Origin: Sphaerisporangium sp040649355 | GTDB lineage: Bacteria; Actinomycetota; Actinomycetes; Streptosporangiales; Streptosporangiaceae | Direction of reading: 5' to 3' | DNA length: 64,000 bases | Assembly (NCBI RefSeq): GCF_043197795.1 | Contig: NZ_JBICTU010000027.1 | Span: 52,824-116,823 of the forward strand | In this document: piece after piece, positions 55,741-63,852 of the stretch | Layout of the letters: every line of letters starts with the position of its first letter | How positions within the stretch are numbered: the stretch's first letter is position 1 | Notes under the pieces: model-generated | The model's database searches: none | The model's input: the letters and a program-made list of their open reading frames with translations, nothing else | What the model was told of the DNA's origin: nothing | Made by a program: the position numbers and the translations under genes

Positions 55741-57012
55741 TCAGGAGGCGCTGCAGGAAAGGGCGGGAGTGGCCGCCGTGCCGTTGGCGGTGAATCCGAA
55801 CGTGGTGGTGCCGTTGGTCGCGATCGAGCCGTTGTAGGACTCGTTGCGGACGGTCACGTTGGCTCCGGAGCCGGAGCGGACGCCGTTCCACAGGCTGCTG
55901 ATCGTCTGCCCGCCGGGCCAGGTCCAGTCGACCGTCCAGCCACTGATGGCGCTGTTGCCGGCGCGGACGGTGACGGTGGACTGGAAGCCGCCGGACCAGG
56001 AGTTCACCGTCTCGATCGTGGCCGCGCATCCACCGGGTACGGGCGTCGGCGTCGGCGTGGGGGTGGGCGTCGGGCTGGGGGAGGGGGTGCTCCCGAACTG
56101 AGAGAAGAACTTCCACACCTCTCCCTTGGTCCAGGTCGTTATGCCGCTCTCCGTGTAGGTCCCGTCCACGGGACCGGGCATGTGACCGTTGTCGAACGCG
56201 GCCCAGACCACCGGGTATCCAGACCGGCACCCCGAGTAGGCGGTGACGATGTGCGTCCGGCTGCCCGTACTCGGCTCCGGCGGGTTCTGCGGGGTGCAGC
56301 CGTTGTTCCGGACGAACGTGTCACGCAGCGACCGTCCCTGAGAGATGTTGAGCACGGTGTCCCCGATGCCGTGCAGCCCCATGTACGCGATGGGCTGAGT
56401 GCCGCCGCCGCATCCGCTGAGCTGCGCGCCGGAGAAGACCGCGACCGCACGGAAGACCGTCGCCCGCGAGCACGCGAGCGAGTAGCTCATACCGCCGCCG
56501 TAGCTGAAACCCGTGGCGAAGCGCTGCGAGGTGTCGACACAGAGGTCTGTCTCGATCCGCTTGATCATGTCGTCGACGAACACGACGTCCTCGCCGTTGG
56601 CGTTGGCCCAGCCGTTGTTGAAGCCCTGGGGCGCGACGAAAATCGCACCGTTGTTCGAAAGTTGTCGCAGTCCGTAGAAGGACCAGGGGTACCCGCTGGT
56701 CCCGCCCGAGTCGACCTCGGTGGCGGTGCCGCCCAGCCAGTGGAACCCGAAGATCAGCCGGTAGGGGGTGTTGTTGTTGTAGTTGTCCGGAATCCTCAGG
56801 ATGAAAGAGCGGTTCTTACCGCTGGTCTGAATCGACTGCGTACCGCTCCTCAGCGTCGGGGTCTTGCCGCATCCGGCGGTCGCCGCAAGGGCGCCTGCCC
56901 CCGTGGACGCCGTGGGTGCGCCAAGGTCGCTGCTCATTGCCGCACGACCTGTGGCCAGAACGAGGAGTGCCGCGAGCGCGATTGCTCCAAAGGTGGATCT
57001 GTGCCTCATCAT
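55741..57012 (-). CDS. Secreted esterase (CE1 feruloyl esterase / PHB depolymerase-like) with CBM2
   Basis: 423 residues. Signal peptide (ALAALLVLATGRAAM), an alpha/beta-hydrolase domain with nucleophile motif GFSYGGGMS and GLHGIGDTVLNI, FDNGHMPGP supplying the acid and histidine region, then a PSPTPTPTPT linker and a C-terminal CBM2 (SWSGGFQSTVTVRAG, GWTVDWTWPGGQTI). CE1 enzymes of this shape cut feruloyl or acetyl esters on arabinoxylan. A TGTTAGCGATAACA operator lies 88 bp upstream. PHB depolymerase activity is the alternative, but the carbohydrate module and neighbours favour plant polysaccharide. Confidence 0.87.
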   Translation of the reverse strand: MMRHRSTFGAIALAALLVLATGRAAMSSDLGAPTASTGAGALAATAGCGKTPTLRSGTQSIQTSGKNRSFILRIPDNYNNNTPYRLIFGFHWLGGTATEVDSGGTSGYPWSFYGLRQLSNNGAIFVAPQGFNNGWANANGEDVVFVDDMIKRIETDLCVDTSQRFATGFSYGGGMSYSLACSRATVFRAVAVFSGAQLSGCGGGTQPIAYMGLHGIGDTVLNISQGRSLRDTFVRNNGCTPQNPPEPSTGSRTHIVTAYSGCRSGYPVVWAAFDNGHMPGPVDGTYTESGITTWTKGEVWKFFSQFGSTPSPSPTPTPTPTPTPVPGGCAATIETVNSWSGGFQSTVTVRAGNSAISGWTVDWTWPGGQTISSLWNGVRSGSGANVTVRNESYNGSIATNGTTTFGFTANGTAATPALSCSAS

Positions 57013-57099
57013 TACGCAACTCCATTTGAGCTTTGGATTTCGGCATGTCTGGATATTGGACTCTTTGGTTCTCCTACGTCAGAGGTGGAACCCACGATC

Positions 57100-57113
57100 T
57101 GTTAGCGATAACA
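57100..57113. promoter_or_regulatory. LacI-type operator, esterase gene
   Basis: TGTTAGCGATAACA, one mismatch from the perfect palindrome seen at 60242. GCGGAGCAA follows at 57168-57176, 55 bp from the operator end, as it does at the GH59 gene. Confidence 0.75.
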
Positions 57114-57195
57114 TTCTGTGCGGTGTGGAGTGCTCCTCTCTTCTGGCTGGCTGGAGGTGATGGTGCGGCGGAGCAAGGAAGTGAAATGCGCTGAA

Positions 57196-57231
57196 CCTTC
57201 GCGGAGGCGGCATGGCCACCCCCGCGAAAGG
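57196..57231 (-). terminator. Hairpin after the GH59 gene
   Basis: CCTTCGCGG ... CCGCGAAAGG stem 12 bp past the stop. Nearly the same sequence as the hairpin after the GH27 gene (62081-62115). Confidence 0.75.
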
Positions 57232-57242
57232 TGTGCGTAATG

Positions 57243-59636
57243 TCAACTACGGGACCACTTCTGGTTTGTCCCGCCATTGCAGGTCCACAGGACGATGGGG
57301 GTGCCGTTGGCGGTGCCGGCGCCGTTGGCGTCGAGGCACAGGCCCGACTGGACGTTGGTCACCGTGCCGTCGGCGTTGAGGTTCCATTGCTGGTTGGCCC
57401 CGTTGTCGCAGTCCCAGATGACGGCCCTGGTGCCGGGGCTGGTGCCGCCGCCCTCGGCGTCCAGGCACTTGCCGCCGTACACCTGGAGCTGTTTGGCGGA
57501 GGTGAGGTTCCACTGCTGGTTGGCGCCGCCGTTGCAGTCCCACAGGGCCACCTGGGTGCCGTTGGTCTGCGACTGGTTGGGCACGTCGACGCAGCGGCTG
57601 GAGGCCTGCCCGCGTAGCACGCCGCCGGTGCCGCCACCCTGGCCTGGGATGATCGTGAGGTTGTCGAACTGGGCGGTCTCGGTCGTGCCGGTGCCGACGC
57701 CGACCTGGCCCGCGCCGTAGGAGCCGTCGGTGACCGAGCCGACCTGGGTTCCGTCGATCGAGGCCGTGATGGTGCCGCCGGAGAACCCGAGCGCGAGGGT
57801 GTGCCAGCGGCCGGTGCCGAGCGCGGCGACCGTGCCGCTGCGCAGTGTCGTGAGGGCGGCATCGGTGGTGTTGCGCTGGATCTGCCAGGCGCCGGTTTCG
57901 GTGACCCGCAGATAGTAGGCGTTCAGCCCGGCAGGGCCGAAGCTGCGCTGGGTGCCTGCCCGGCCGACCAACTGGACATAGCCGCTCTGCTCCAGCAGCA
58001 CATCGGTGGAGACCGTGTAGGTGTTCCAGCTCAGGTCGCCGAGGAGTGCGTAAGGATCGGAGCCACCGGTCCACAGGATCGGCTGACGCGGGGCCATCTG
58101 GCGTACGCACCGGCCGGTCCGCCCGCCGCCGCAGGCGACGACCTCGAAGGAGCCCTGCTGGTCCATGAGGTACTTCGCCTCCCGGCCCACGGCGTAGGAG
58201 TCGAAGTTGTCGGAGTACGGCAGTGCGAGCGAGCCGCGGGCGGGGCTGGTGGCGGTGCCCTTGCCCTGGCCGGTGGTGGTGGTGATCGAGTACACGTAGC
58301 CAGGCTGGACCGTCAGCGAGAACGCGCCACCCGAGGGGGTGAGGTCGGCGGTGTGGACCAGGTAGTCGGAGAAGTTGCCGGAGTTGACGTTGCTCGCCCA
58401 GACGTGCACCTGCCCGGTGGACAGGCCGCCGGTGGTGGAGAAGTTCAGCGTCTGGGCGACGGTGGCGTCCATCGTCTCGATGATCGTGCTGTAGTCCGAG
58501 GTGGTGGGGGACTTCAGCGACACATAGCTGCCGTTGTTGCGGTTGCCGCCGATGTAGCCGGAAGAGGTGTCCAGGTACTTCCAGCCCGGCGCGGTGAACT
58601 GGGAGGTGTGAGCCATCACCCAGGCGTTCTTGCCGATGGAGTAGTACCCCGACCACGGCTGCGGCGCGACGGCCACACCCATCGTGGCGAACGGGAGGTT
58701 CGGGGTGATCGCCGCGATGACCGGCCAGTTGATGTAGGCGGTCATCTTGCCGTCGATGTAGTCCCGGTTGATGCCCCTCGCGAGCGCCTTGCCGCCGTCG
58801 TTGTAGTCGTCAGAGCCGTTCTCGCTCGCCCACAATGTCTTGCCGGAGTTGATGGCGGTCGTCGAGCTTGGGCACTGCGACTGGGCGCCGCGGTAGCCGC
58901 ACACGTAGTGGCCGCCGAAGACGTCGACGGCGTTCCGGAAGGCGGTGTTGTTCGCCGCGTCGTCGGCCACGCCGAAGCCCCAGTCGTCCGAGGCGACGAT
59001 CTTCACGTTGCCGAACCCGCGGGAGTCCAGCGCCGTGTTCAGGTTGACGTACCAGTTGAGATCGCGGCCTTTCTCGTTCCACCCGCCCAGGTAGTCGATG
59101 GTCAGCCCGTGGCTGTTCTTGGCGCAGCTCAGCCAGTCGACCAGGTAGTTGATGGTGTCCTGCGACCAGAAGTTGCCGTTGCCCAGCCATCCCGGCGCAC
59201 CCCAGGACAGACCCACCAGCTTGATGCCGGGGTTGCGCGCCTTGGCCTGCTCCATCAGCCACCACTCGTAACCCCGGTTGCAGTCGAGGTCACCGGAGGT
59301 GTGCCGGTGGCTCGGCTCGGCACCGCTCGTGGAGTTCGTGTCCCCGCCGATCTCCACCTTGAGGATCTGCATCGCCGCGCCGTACCCCGGCTTGAACAGA
59401 TAATCGAGGATCTGAGCCCGCTGCGGCTCGGGGTAGTCGATCAGCAGGCGGCTGTTGCCCCCGCCACCGCTGATGGCGCCCACACCATCGAACGTCCGGC
59501 CGGCGGAACCGCCGTTGATCGTGATCCCTACGGCCGCCTGTGAGGACGGCACGCCGACCAGGGACATCACGGCCGCCAGCAGTGCGGCCACGACAAGCGC
59601 GGTCACGCGTGCCCGGTTGTCTCTTCCCCGGCTCAT
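57243..59636 (-). CDS. Secreted GH59 galactosidase with C-terminal ricin-type CBM13
   Basis: 797 residues. Signal peptide (ALVVAALLAAVMSLVGVPSS), a GH59 TIM barrel like galactocerebrosidase (acid/base Glu in LGGWNEKGRDLNW, nucleophile Glu in TLWASENGSDDYNDGG), a beta-sandwich/lectin-like middle and, from about residue 675, three ricin-B repeats (LWDCNGGANQQWNL, IWDCDNGANQQWNL, LWTCNGGTNQKWS). Bacterial GH59 enzymes release galactose from beta-galactans or arabinogalactan. ATG at 59636 with GGAGGG 5 nt upstream. Operator TGTGAGCGCTAACA 219 bp upstream. Confidence 0.9.
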   Translation of the reverse strand: MSRGRDNRARVTALVVAALLAAVMSLVGVPSSQAAVGITINGGSAGRTFDGVGAISGGGGNSRLLIDYPEPQRAQILDYLFKPGYGAAMQILKVEIGGDTNSTSGAEPSHRHTSGDLDCNRGYEWWLMEQAKARNPGIKLVGLSWGAPGWLGNGNFWSQDTINYLVDWLSCAKNSHGLTIDYLGGWNEKGRDLNWYVNLNTALDSRGFGNVKIVASDDWGFGVADDAANNTAFRNAVDVFGGHYVCGYRGAQSQCPSSTTAINSGKTLWASENGSDDYNDGGKALARGINRDYIDGKMTAYINWPVIAAITPNLPFATMGVAVAPQPWSGYYSIGKNAWVMAHTSQFTAPGWKYLDTSSGYIGGNRNNGSYVSLKSPTTSDYSTIIETMDATVAQTLNFSTTGGLSTGQVHVWASNVNSGNFSDYLVHTADLTPSGGAFSLTVQPGYVYSITTTTGQGKGTATSPARGSLALPYSDNFDSYAVGREAKYLMDQQGSFEVVACGGGRTGRCVRQMAPRQPILWTGGSDPYALLGDLSWNTYTVSTDVLLEQSGYVQLVGRAGTQRSFGPAGLNAYYLRVTETGAWQIQRNTTDAALTTLRSGTVAALGTGRWHTLALGFSGGTITASIDGTQVGSVTDGSYGAGQVGVGTGTTETAQFDNLTIIPGQGGGTGGVLRGQASSRCVDVPNQSQTNGTQVALWDCNGGANQQWNLTSAKQLQVYGGKCLDAEGGGTSPGTRAVIWDCDNGANQQWNLNADGTVTNVQSGLCLDANGAGTANGTPIVLWTCNGGTNQKWSRS

Positions 59637-59854
59637 GGGTCCCTCCATTTGGTCATGGGGCTGGATTGGATAGATCGCGATGAGCGAACACATCCGAGTA
59701 GTGCGAGCGGCCCTGGGAGGTCCGCCGCGGGTGGCGGCACGGACGGCGGGGACGTGGCCGCAGGCCGGTGGCGTGCCTGGGGCCGTCACCGCCGGCAACC
59801 GAGCCTCGGAGTGGTCGCCGAATCCCGCTGTGAGACTCGGTCTCCCTCAACTGA

Positions 59855-59868
59855 TGTGAGCGCTAACA
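59855..59868. promoter_or_regulatory. LacI-type operator, GH59 gene
   Basis: TGTGAGCGCTAACA, one mismatch from the perfect palindrome. The 832 bp between GH59 and GH27 contain no gene; they hold this operator, the one at 60242 and two facing copies of an upstream element. Confidence 0.75.
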
Positions 59869-59922
59869 ATCAGTAGTCTCGGCGTTTACCTCTCTTCGTC
59901 GACTGATTGGAGGTGGTGTGCA

Positions 59923-60185
59923 GCGGAGCAAATACGACGCTCCACTGCCTTGTCAAGGGACGGTCTTTCCGTCCCTGCCGTGCCTTGTGTGTCGAAGGCA
60001 CGCTCGTTTGCTCTTACCAGGGTCGGGGCGCACTCCTGACAGGGTCTGTTCGTGATGAAACATTCATCGACCGGCGATGGCGATATTGCCTCATCGGGGC
60101 CGATGGGGCCACTTCGGCAGGCTGAAGAATCGGGCGGAGGGGAGCAGGAGACTTGACGGTTCTCGTTGCTTCGTATTTGCTCCGC
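59923..60185. promoter_or_regulatory. Facing GCGGAGCAAATACGA elements in the divergent GH59/GH27 promoter region
   Basis: GCGGAGCAAATACGA at 59923-59937 and its exact complement TCGTATTTGCTCCGC at 60171-60185. Each lies 55-57 bp upstream of the operator of the gene it faces, giving a mirror-symmetric control region. Part of the element recurs before the esterase gene at the same distance. Confidence 0.6.
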
Positions 60186-60241
60186 CACACAACCACTCGG
60201 CCCGGCCCACGCGGAGGGGAGCGTTCGATCCATCAATTTAA

Positions 60242-60255
60242 TGTTAGCGCTAACA
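60242..60255. promoter_or_regulatory. LacI-type operator, GH27 gene
   Basis: TGTTAGCGCTAACA, perfect 14-bp palindrome. A -10-like TTTAAT (60237-60242) abuts it, so bound repressor would block RNA polymerase. Confidence 0.8.
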
Positions 60256-60468
60256 ATTCATCCATCCCCCTGGCCGGCCGCGCGACCCCCGGAGACCACG
60301 GGTGGAGTACGACATGAACGGTGGACGTGGCTATGTGGGGGGTCTGGGGCGTCGTTCCGGGCCGGCAGGCCCGCTTCCCGACAGCACATCGACGGAGCCG
60401 ACTTCACCCGCTCAGCCCGGCATTCACCTCCGTGTATCTCTGTGACACCTAGTAGCTAGAGGAATCAG

Positions 60469-62067
60469 ATGCGCAGAATCCTAGGAATGGCACTGGCAGC
60501 CGTACTGGCCGCGGGGTCCATGGTCGCGATCGCCGGTGAGACGTCGCCGGTCGCCGCTCTGGACAACGGTCTGGCCCGCACGCCCCAGATGGGCTGGAAC
60601 GACTGGAACAGCTTCGGCTGCAACGTCAACGACGGTCTGGTCCGGCAGAGCGCGGACGCCATGGTCTCCAGCGGCATGGCGGCGGCGGGCTACACCTACG
60701 TCAACATCGACGACTGCTGGTCCACCAAGAGCCGGAATTCCAGTGGGGACCTGGTCGCCGACCCGCAGAAGTTCCCGAGCGGCATCAAGGCCGTCGCAGA
60801 CTACGTCCACTCCAAGGGGTTGAAGCTCGGCATCTACTCGTCGGCCGGGACCACCACCTGCGCGGGCTACCCGGCGAGCCTTGGTAACGAGCGGAGGGAC
60901 GCGGCCCTTTGGGCGTCCTGGGGGATCGACTACCTCAAGTACGACAACTGCGGCGACCACCAGGGGAAGAACGGGCAGCAGCGGTACTCGGCCATGCGGG
61001 ACGCGCTGGCCGCGACCGGACGTCCTATCGTGTACAGCCTGTGCAACTGGGGGCAGGAGAGCGTGTGGACCTGGGGTATGCCCGTGGGCAACTCCTGGCG
61101 CAACACGGGTGACATCGGGTCGAACTGGAACTCGATCATGGGCATCCTGGATCAGCAGGTCGGGCTCGACGGGTATTCGGGTCCGGGCGGCTGGAACGAC
61201 CCCGACATGCTGGAGGTCGGCGTCGGCTCTGTGACGGGGACCGAGGGCAGGGCGCACTTCAGCCTGTGGTCGCTGCTGAACGCGCCGCTCATCGCCGGAA
61301 ACGACATCCGCACGATGAGCGCCGACACCCGCACGATCCTCACCAACACCGAGGTCATCGCGGTCAACCAGGACTGGGGAGGCAGGCAGGGCTACAAGAT
61401 CAGCGACAACGGGAACCTGGAGGTCTGGCGCAAGCCGATGTCCAACGGCTCGGCCGCGGTCGTGCTGCTCAACCGGAGCACTTCGACCGCGACGGTCTCC
61501 ACCACCGCCTCCGCCCTGGGGCTGGGGTCCGCGTCCTCCTATTCGGTGCGCGACCTGTGGGCGCACACGACGACCTCCTCCTCCGCGACGATCAGCGCGT
61601 CGGTACCAGGGCATGGGGCGGCCATGTACATCGTGAGCGGAGGAGGAACCCCCAGCCCCAGCCCGACGCCGACTGCTCCGGGTACAGGCGCGATCAAGGG
61701 CGCGGGCTCGGGCAGGTGCCTGGACGTCACGGGTTCCTCTCAGGCCAACGGTACGCAGGCGCAGATCTGGGACTGCAACGGCCAGGCCAACCAGCAGTGG
61801 ACGCCGAACGCCTCCGGTGAGCTGCGGGTCTACGGCAACAAGTGCCTGGATGTGTACAACCGGGGCACCGCCGACGGTACGAACGTGATCATCTGGGACT
61901 GCAACGGGCAGAACAACCAGCAGTGGCGGTTCAACACCGATGGCACCATCACCGCCGTCGGCGCGAACAAGTGCCTGGACGTGCCCGACAACGCCACGGC
62001 CAACGGCACCAAACTCATCATCTGGTCCTGCAACGGTGGAGCGAACCAGCGCTGGACCCGCACCTGA
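60469..62067 (+). CDS. Secreted GH27 alpha-galactosidase / beta-L-arabinopyranosidase with CBM13
   Basis: 532 residues. Signal peptide, then the GH27 barrel: TPQMGWNDWNSFGCN, nucleophile Asp in DYLKYDNCG, acid/base Asp in GWNDPDMLEVG. A Ser/Pro/Thr linker leads to a C-terminal ricin-type CBM13 with three QxW repeats (IWDCNGQANQQW, IWDCNGQNNQQW, IWSCNGGANQRW). Related actinomycete enzymes remove alpha-galactose or beta-L-arabinopyranose from side chains; sequence alone does not decide. ATG with AGAGGA upstream. Confidence 0.93.
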   Translation: MRRILGMALAAVLAAGSMVAIAGETSPVAALDNGLARTPQMGWNDWNSFGCNVNDGLVRQSADAMVSSGMAAAGYTYVNIDDCWSTKSRNSSGDLVADPQKFPSGIKAVADYVHSKGLKLGIYSSAGTTTCAGYPASLGNERRDAALWASWGIDYLKYDNCGDHQGKNGQQRYSAMRDALAATGRPIVYSLCNWGQESVWTWGMPVGNSWRNTGDIGSNWNSIMGILDQQVGLDGYSGPGGWNDPDMLEVGVGSVTGTEGRAHFSLWSLLNAPLIAGNDIRTMSADTRTILTNTEVIAVNQDWGGRQGYKISDNGNLEVWRKPMSNGSAAVVLLNRSTSTATVSTTASALGLGSASSYSVRDLWAHTTTSSSATISASVPGHGAAMYIVSGGGTPSPSPTPTAPGTGAIKGAGSGRCLDVTGSSQANGTQAQIWDCNGQANQQWTPNASGELRVYGNKCLDVYNRGTADGTNVIIWDCNGQNNQQWRFNTDGTITAVGANKCLDVPDNATANGTKLIIWSCNGGANQRWTRT

Positions 62068-62080
62068 CCCCTCACACGCA

Positions 62081-62115
62081 CCTTCGCGGGGGCGGCCGTG
62101 CGGCCTCCGCGAAGG
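62081..62115 (+). terminator. Hairpin after the GH27 gene
   Basis: CCTTCGCGGGGGCGGCC / GGCCTCCGCGAAGG stem with one bulge, 14 bp past the stop. Almost identical to the GH59 terminator. Confidence 0.8.
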
Positions 62116-62141
62116 CGTCCATCATGTCGGCCGCGCGACAG

Positions 62142-62155
62142 TGTTAGCGCTAACG
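62142..62155. promoter_or_regulatory. LacI-type operator, GH54 gene
   Basis: TGTTAGCGCTAACG, one mismatch from the perfect palindrome, only 38 bp before the ATG. It shows GH54 is controlled separately from GH27 despite the short gap. Confidence 0.75.
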
Positions 62156-62192
62156 GGCACTCGGCACTTCGTAGGACAACCCGGGAGTACTC

Positions 62193-63635
62193 ATGAAGAT
62201 CCCCCGCGTCCGGCTCTGGCTCTCCGCCGTGGCCGCCGCACTGGTGGCCGCGGTCGGCGCGGCCGGCCCGCTGGCCACGACCGCCGCCAATGCCGCGGCC
62301 GGATGCCGCGTCGAGTACACGGTGAGCAGTCAATGGCAGGGTGGTTTCGGTGCGAACGTGAACATCACCAATCTCGGTGACCCGGTCAGCGGGTGGCGGC
62401 TGACGTGGTCGTTCGCTGCCGGACAGACGGTCACCCAGCTGTGGAACGGCTCGGTGACCCAGTCAGGGGCCCAGGTCACGGTCACCAACGTCACCTACAA
62501 CGGGACGCTGGCCACCGGGGCGAGCACGGCCTTCGGCTTCAACGGCACATGGAACGGCAGCAACCCGGTGCCAGGGAGCTTCGCCCTGAACGGCACCAGT
62601 TGCACCGGCGGCGTGACCACCTCGCCCAGCCCTTCGCCCAGCACGTCTCCGAGCTCCTCGCCCTCATCGTCTCCGGGCGGCGGGTCGCTGCCGTGTGACA
62701 TCTACGCTTCGGGTGGCACGCCGTGTATCGCCGCGCACAGCACGGTGCGGGCGCTCTACGGTTCCTACAACGGCAACCTCTACCAGGTCAGGCGCTCGTC
62801 CGACAACACGACCAGGAACATCGGGGTGCTGAGCGCGGGCGGCTCCGCCAACGCCGCGGCCCAGGACTCCTTCTGCGCCGGCACGTCCTGTGTCACCACC
62901 GTCATCTACGACCAATCCGGCCGTGGCAACAACCTGGCCTACCAAGGGTCCGGTGGAGTCGGTGGCGCCGCGAGCCCCGCGAGCGCGACCACGGAAACGC
63001 TGACGGTGGGGGGCAGCAAGGCCTACTCGCTGTACATCAACCCGGGCAACAGCTACTGGAGGGACGGCCACCTGACGGGCGTGCCGACCGGCGCCTCGCC
63101 CGAAGGGATGTACATGGTGACCAGCGGCACGCACGTCAACAGCGGCTGCTGCTTCGACTACGGCAACAGCGAGACCACCAGGAGAGCAGACGGTGCGGGC
63201 GCCATGGACGCGATCTACTTCGGCACGAGCTGCTGGTTCGGCGGGTGCTCCGGATCCGGCCCGTGGGTCCAGGCCGACCTCGAATGGGGGCTCTACCCGG
63301 GCGGAAGCCAGTCGTGGAACCCGAACCAGAGGGCCTTCACGAGCAAGTTCGTCACGGCGATGCTGAAGAACAACGGGACGTCGCGATTCGCGATCAAGGG
63401 CGGCAACGCCCAGTCCGGCGGCATGACCACGTTGTGGGACGGCGGGCTTCCGAGCGGATACAGCCCCATGAAGAAGCAGGGGGCCATCATCCTGGGAAGC
63501 GGCGGTGACTGCTGCATCGACAACAGGAACCAGAGCGCGGGGACGTTCTACGAAGGAGCCATGGTCTCTGGCTACCCGTCCGACGCCACCGAGAACGCCG
63601 TGCAGGCCAACATCACCGCCGTCGGCTACCGCTAG
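62193..63635 (+). CDS. Secreted GH54 alpha-L-arabinofuranosidase with N-terminal CBM2
   Basis: 480 residues. Signal peptide (LSAVAAALVAAVGAAGPLA), an N-terminal cellulose-binding CBM2 (residues about 38-136: SSQWQGGFGANVNITN, GWRLTWSFAAGQTV), a PSPSPSTSPSS linker, then the arabinofuranosidase B catalytic domain (CDIYASGGTPCIAAHSTVRA, VIYDQSGRGNNLAY, nucleophile region VQADLEWGLYPGG, GSGGDCCIDN with the vicinal cysteine pair). It removes alpha-L-arabinofuranose from arabinoxylan or arabinan. The usual C-terminal AbfB domain (CBM42) is absent, replaced by the N-terminal CBM2. GGGAG precedes the ATG. Confidence 0.93.
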   Translation: MKIPRVRLWLSAVAAALVAAVGAAGPLATTAANAAAGCRVEYTVSSQWQGGFGANVNITNLGDPVSGWRLTWSFAAGQTVTQLWNGSVTQSGAQVTVTNVTYNGTLATGASTAFGFNGTWNGSNPVPGSFALNGTSCTGGVTTSPSPSPSTSPSSSPSSSPGGGSLPCDIYASGGTPCIAAHSTVRALYGSYNGNLYQVRRSSDNTTRNIGVLSAGGSANAAAQDSFCAGTSCVTTVIYDQSGRGNNLAYQGSGGVGGAASPASATTETLTVGGSKAYSLYINPGNSYWRDGHLTGVPTGASPEGMYMVTSGTHVNSGCCFDYGNSETTRRADGAGAMDAIYFGTSCWFGGCSGSGPWVQADLEWGLYPGGSQSWNPNQRAFTSKFVTAMLKNNGTSRFAIKGGNAQSGGMTTLWDGGLPSGYSPMKKQGAIILGSGGDCCIDNRNQSAGTFYEGAMVSGYPSDATENAVQANITAVGYR

Positions 63636-63640
63636 GCCGC

Positions 63641-63826
63641 TACGGATCGCCCGGTTCGCGGTGACGGTCACTTCGCCCTGGAAGCCGCCGGGCCAGGAGT
63701 TGGTCACCTTGTACGCCGCCGTGCAGCCCTGTCCGTAGGGCGAGGGTGAGGGCGAGACCGTCGGCGACGGGCTGGGGGACGGAGAGGGTGACGGGCTGGG
63801 CCCGCCTCCGGCCGCTTTCAGCGTCC
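63641..63826 (-). pseudogene. CBM2 and linker fragment, antisense to the end of the GH54 gene
   Basis: On the minus strand: TLKAAGGG, a (PS)n linker and the first half of a CBM2 (YGQGCTAAYKVTNSWPGGF, then EVTVTANRAI), which stops abruptly at about 63650 where the GH54 3' end begins. The second half with the other tryptophans is missing. It is the stub of another carbohydrate-active gene, probably joined here by recombination. Confidence 0.65.
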
Positions 63827-63852
63827 GGTGCGGCGGGACCCGCCGCACCGGA
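63824..63852. terminator. Perfect 14-bp hairpin downstream of GH54
   Basis: TCCGGTGCGGCGGG and CCCGCCGCACCGGA separated by one base (the tip must open). It could end GH54 transcripts 190 bp past the stop. The remaining 148 bp to the window end show an AT-rich tract but no gene. Confidence 0.55.

Noticed and set aside
57801..59543. 580-codon open frame antisense to GH59
   Set aside because: The opposite strand encodes GH59 with both catalytic glutamates; this frame has no motif or ribosome site.
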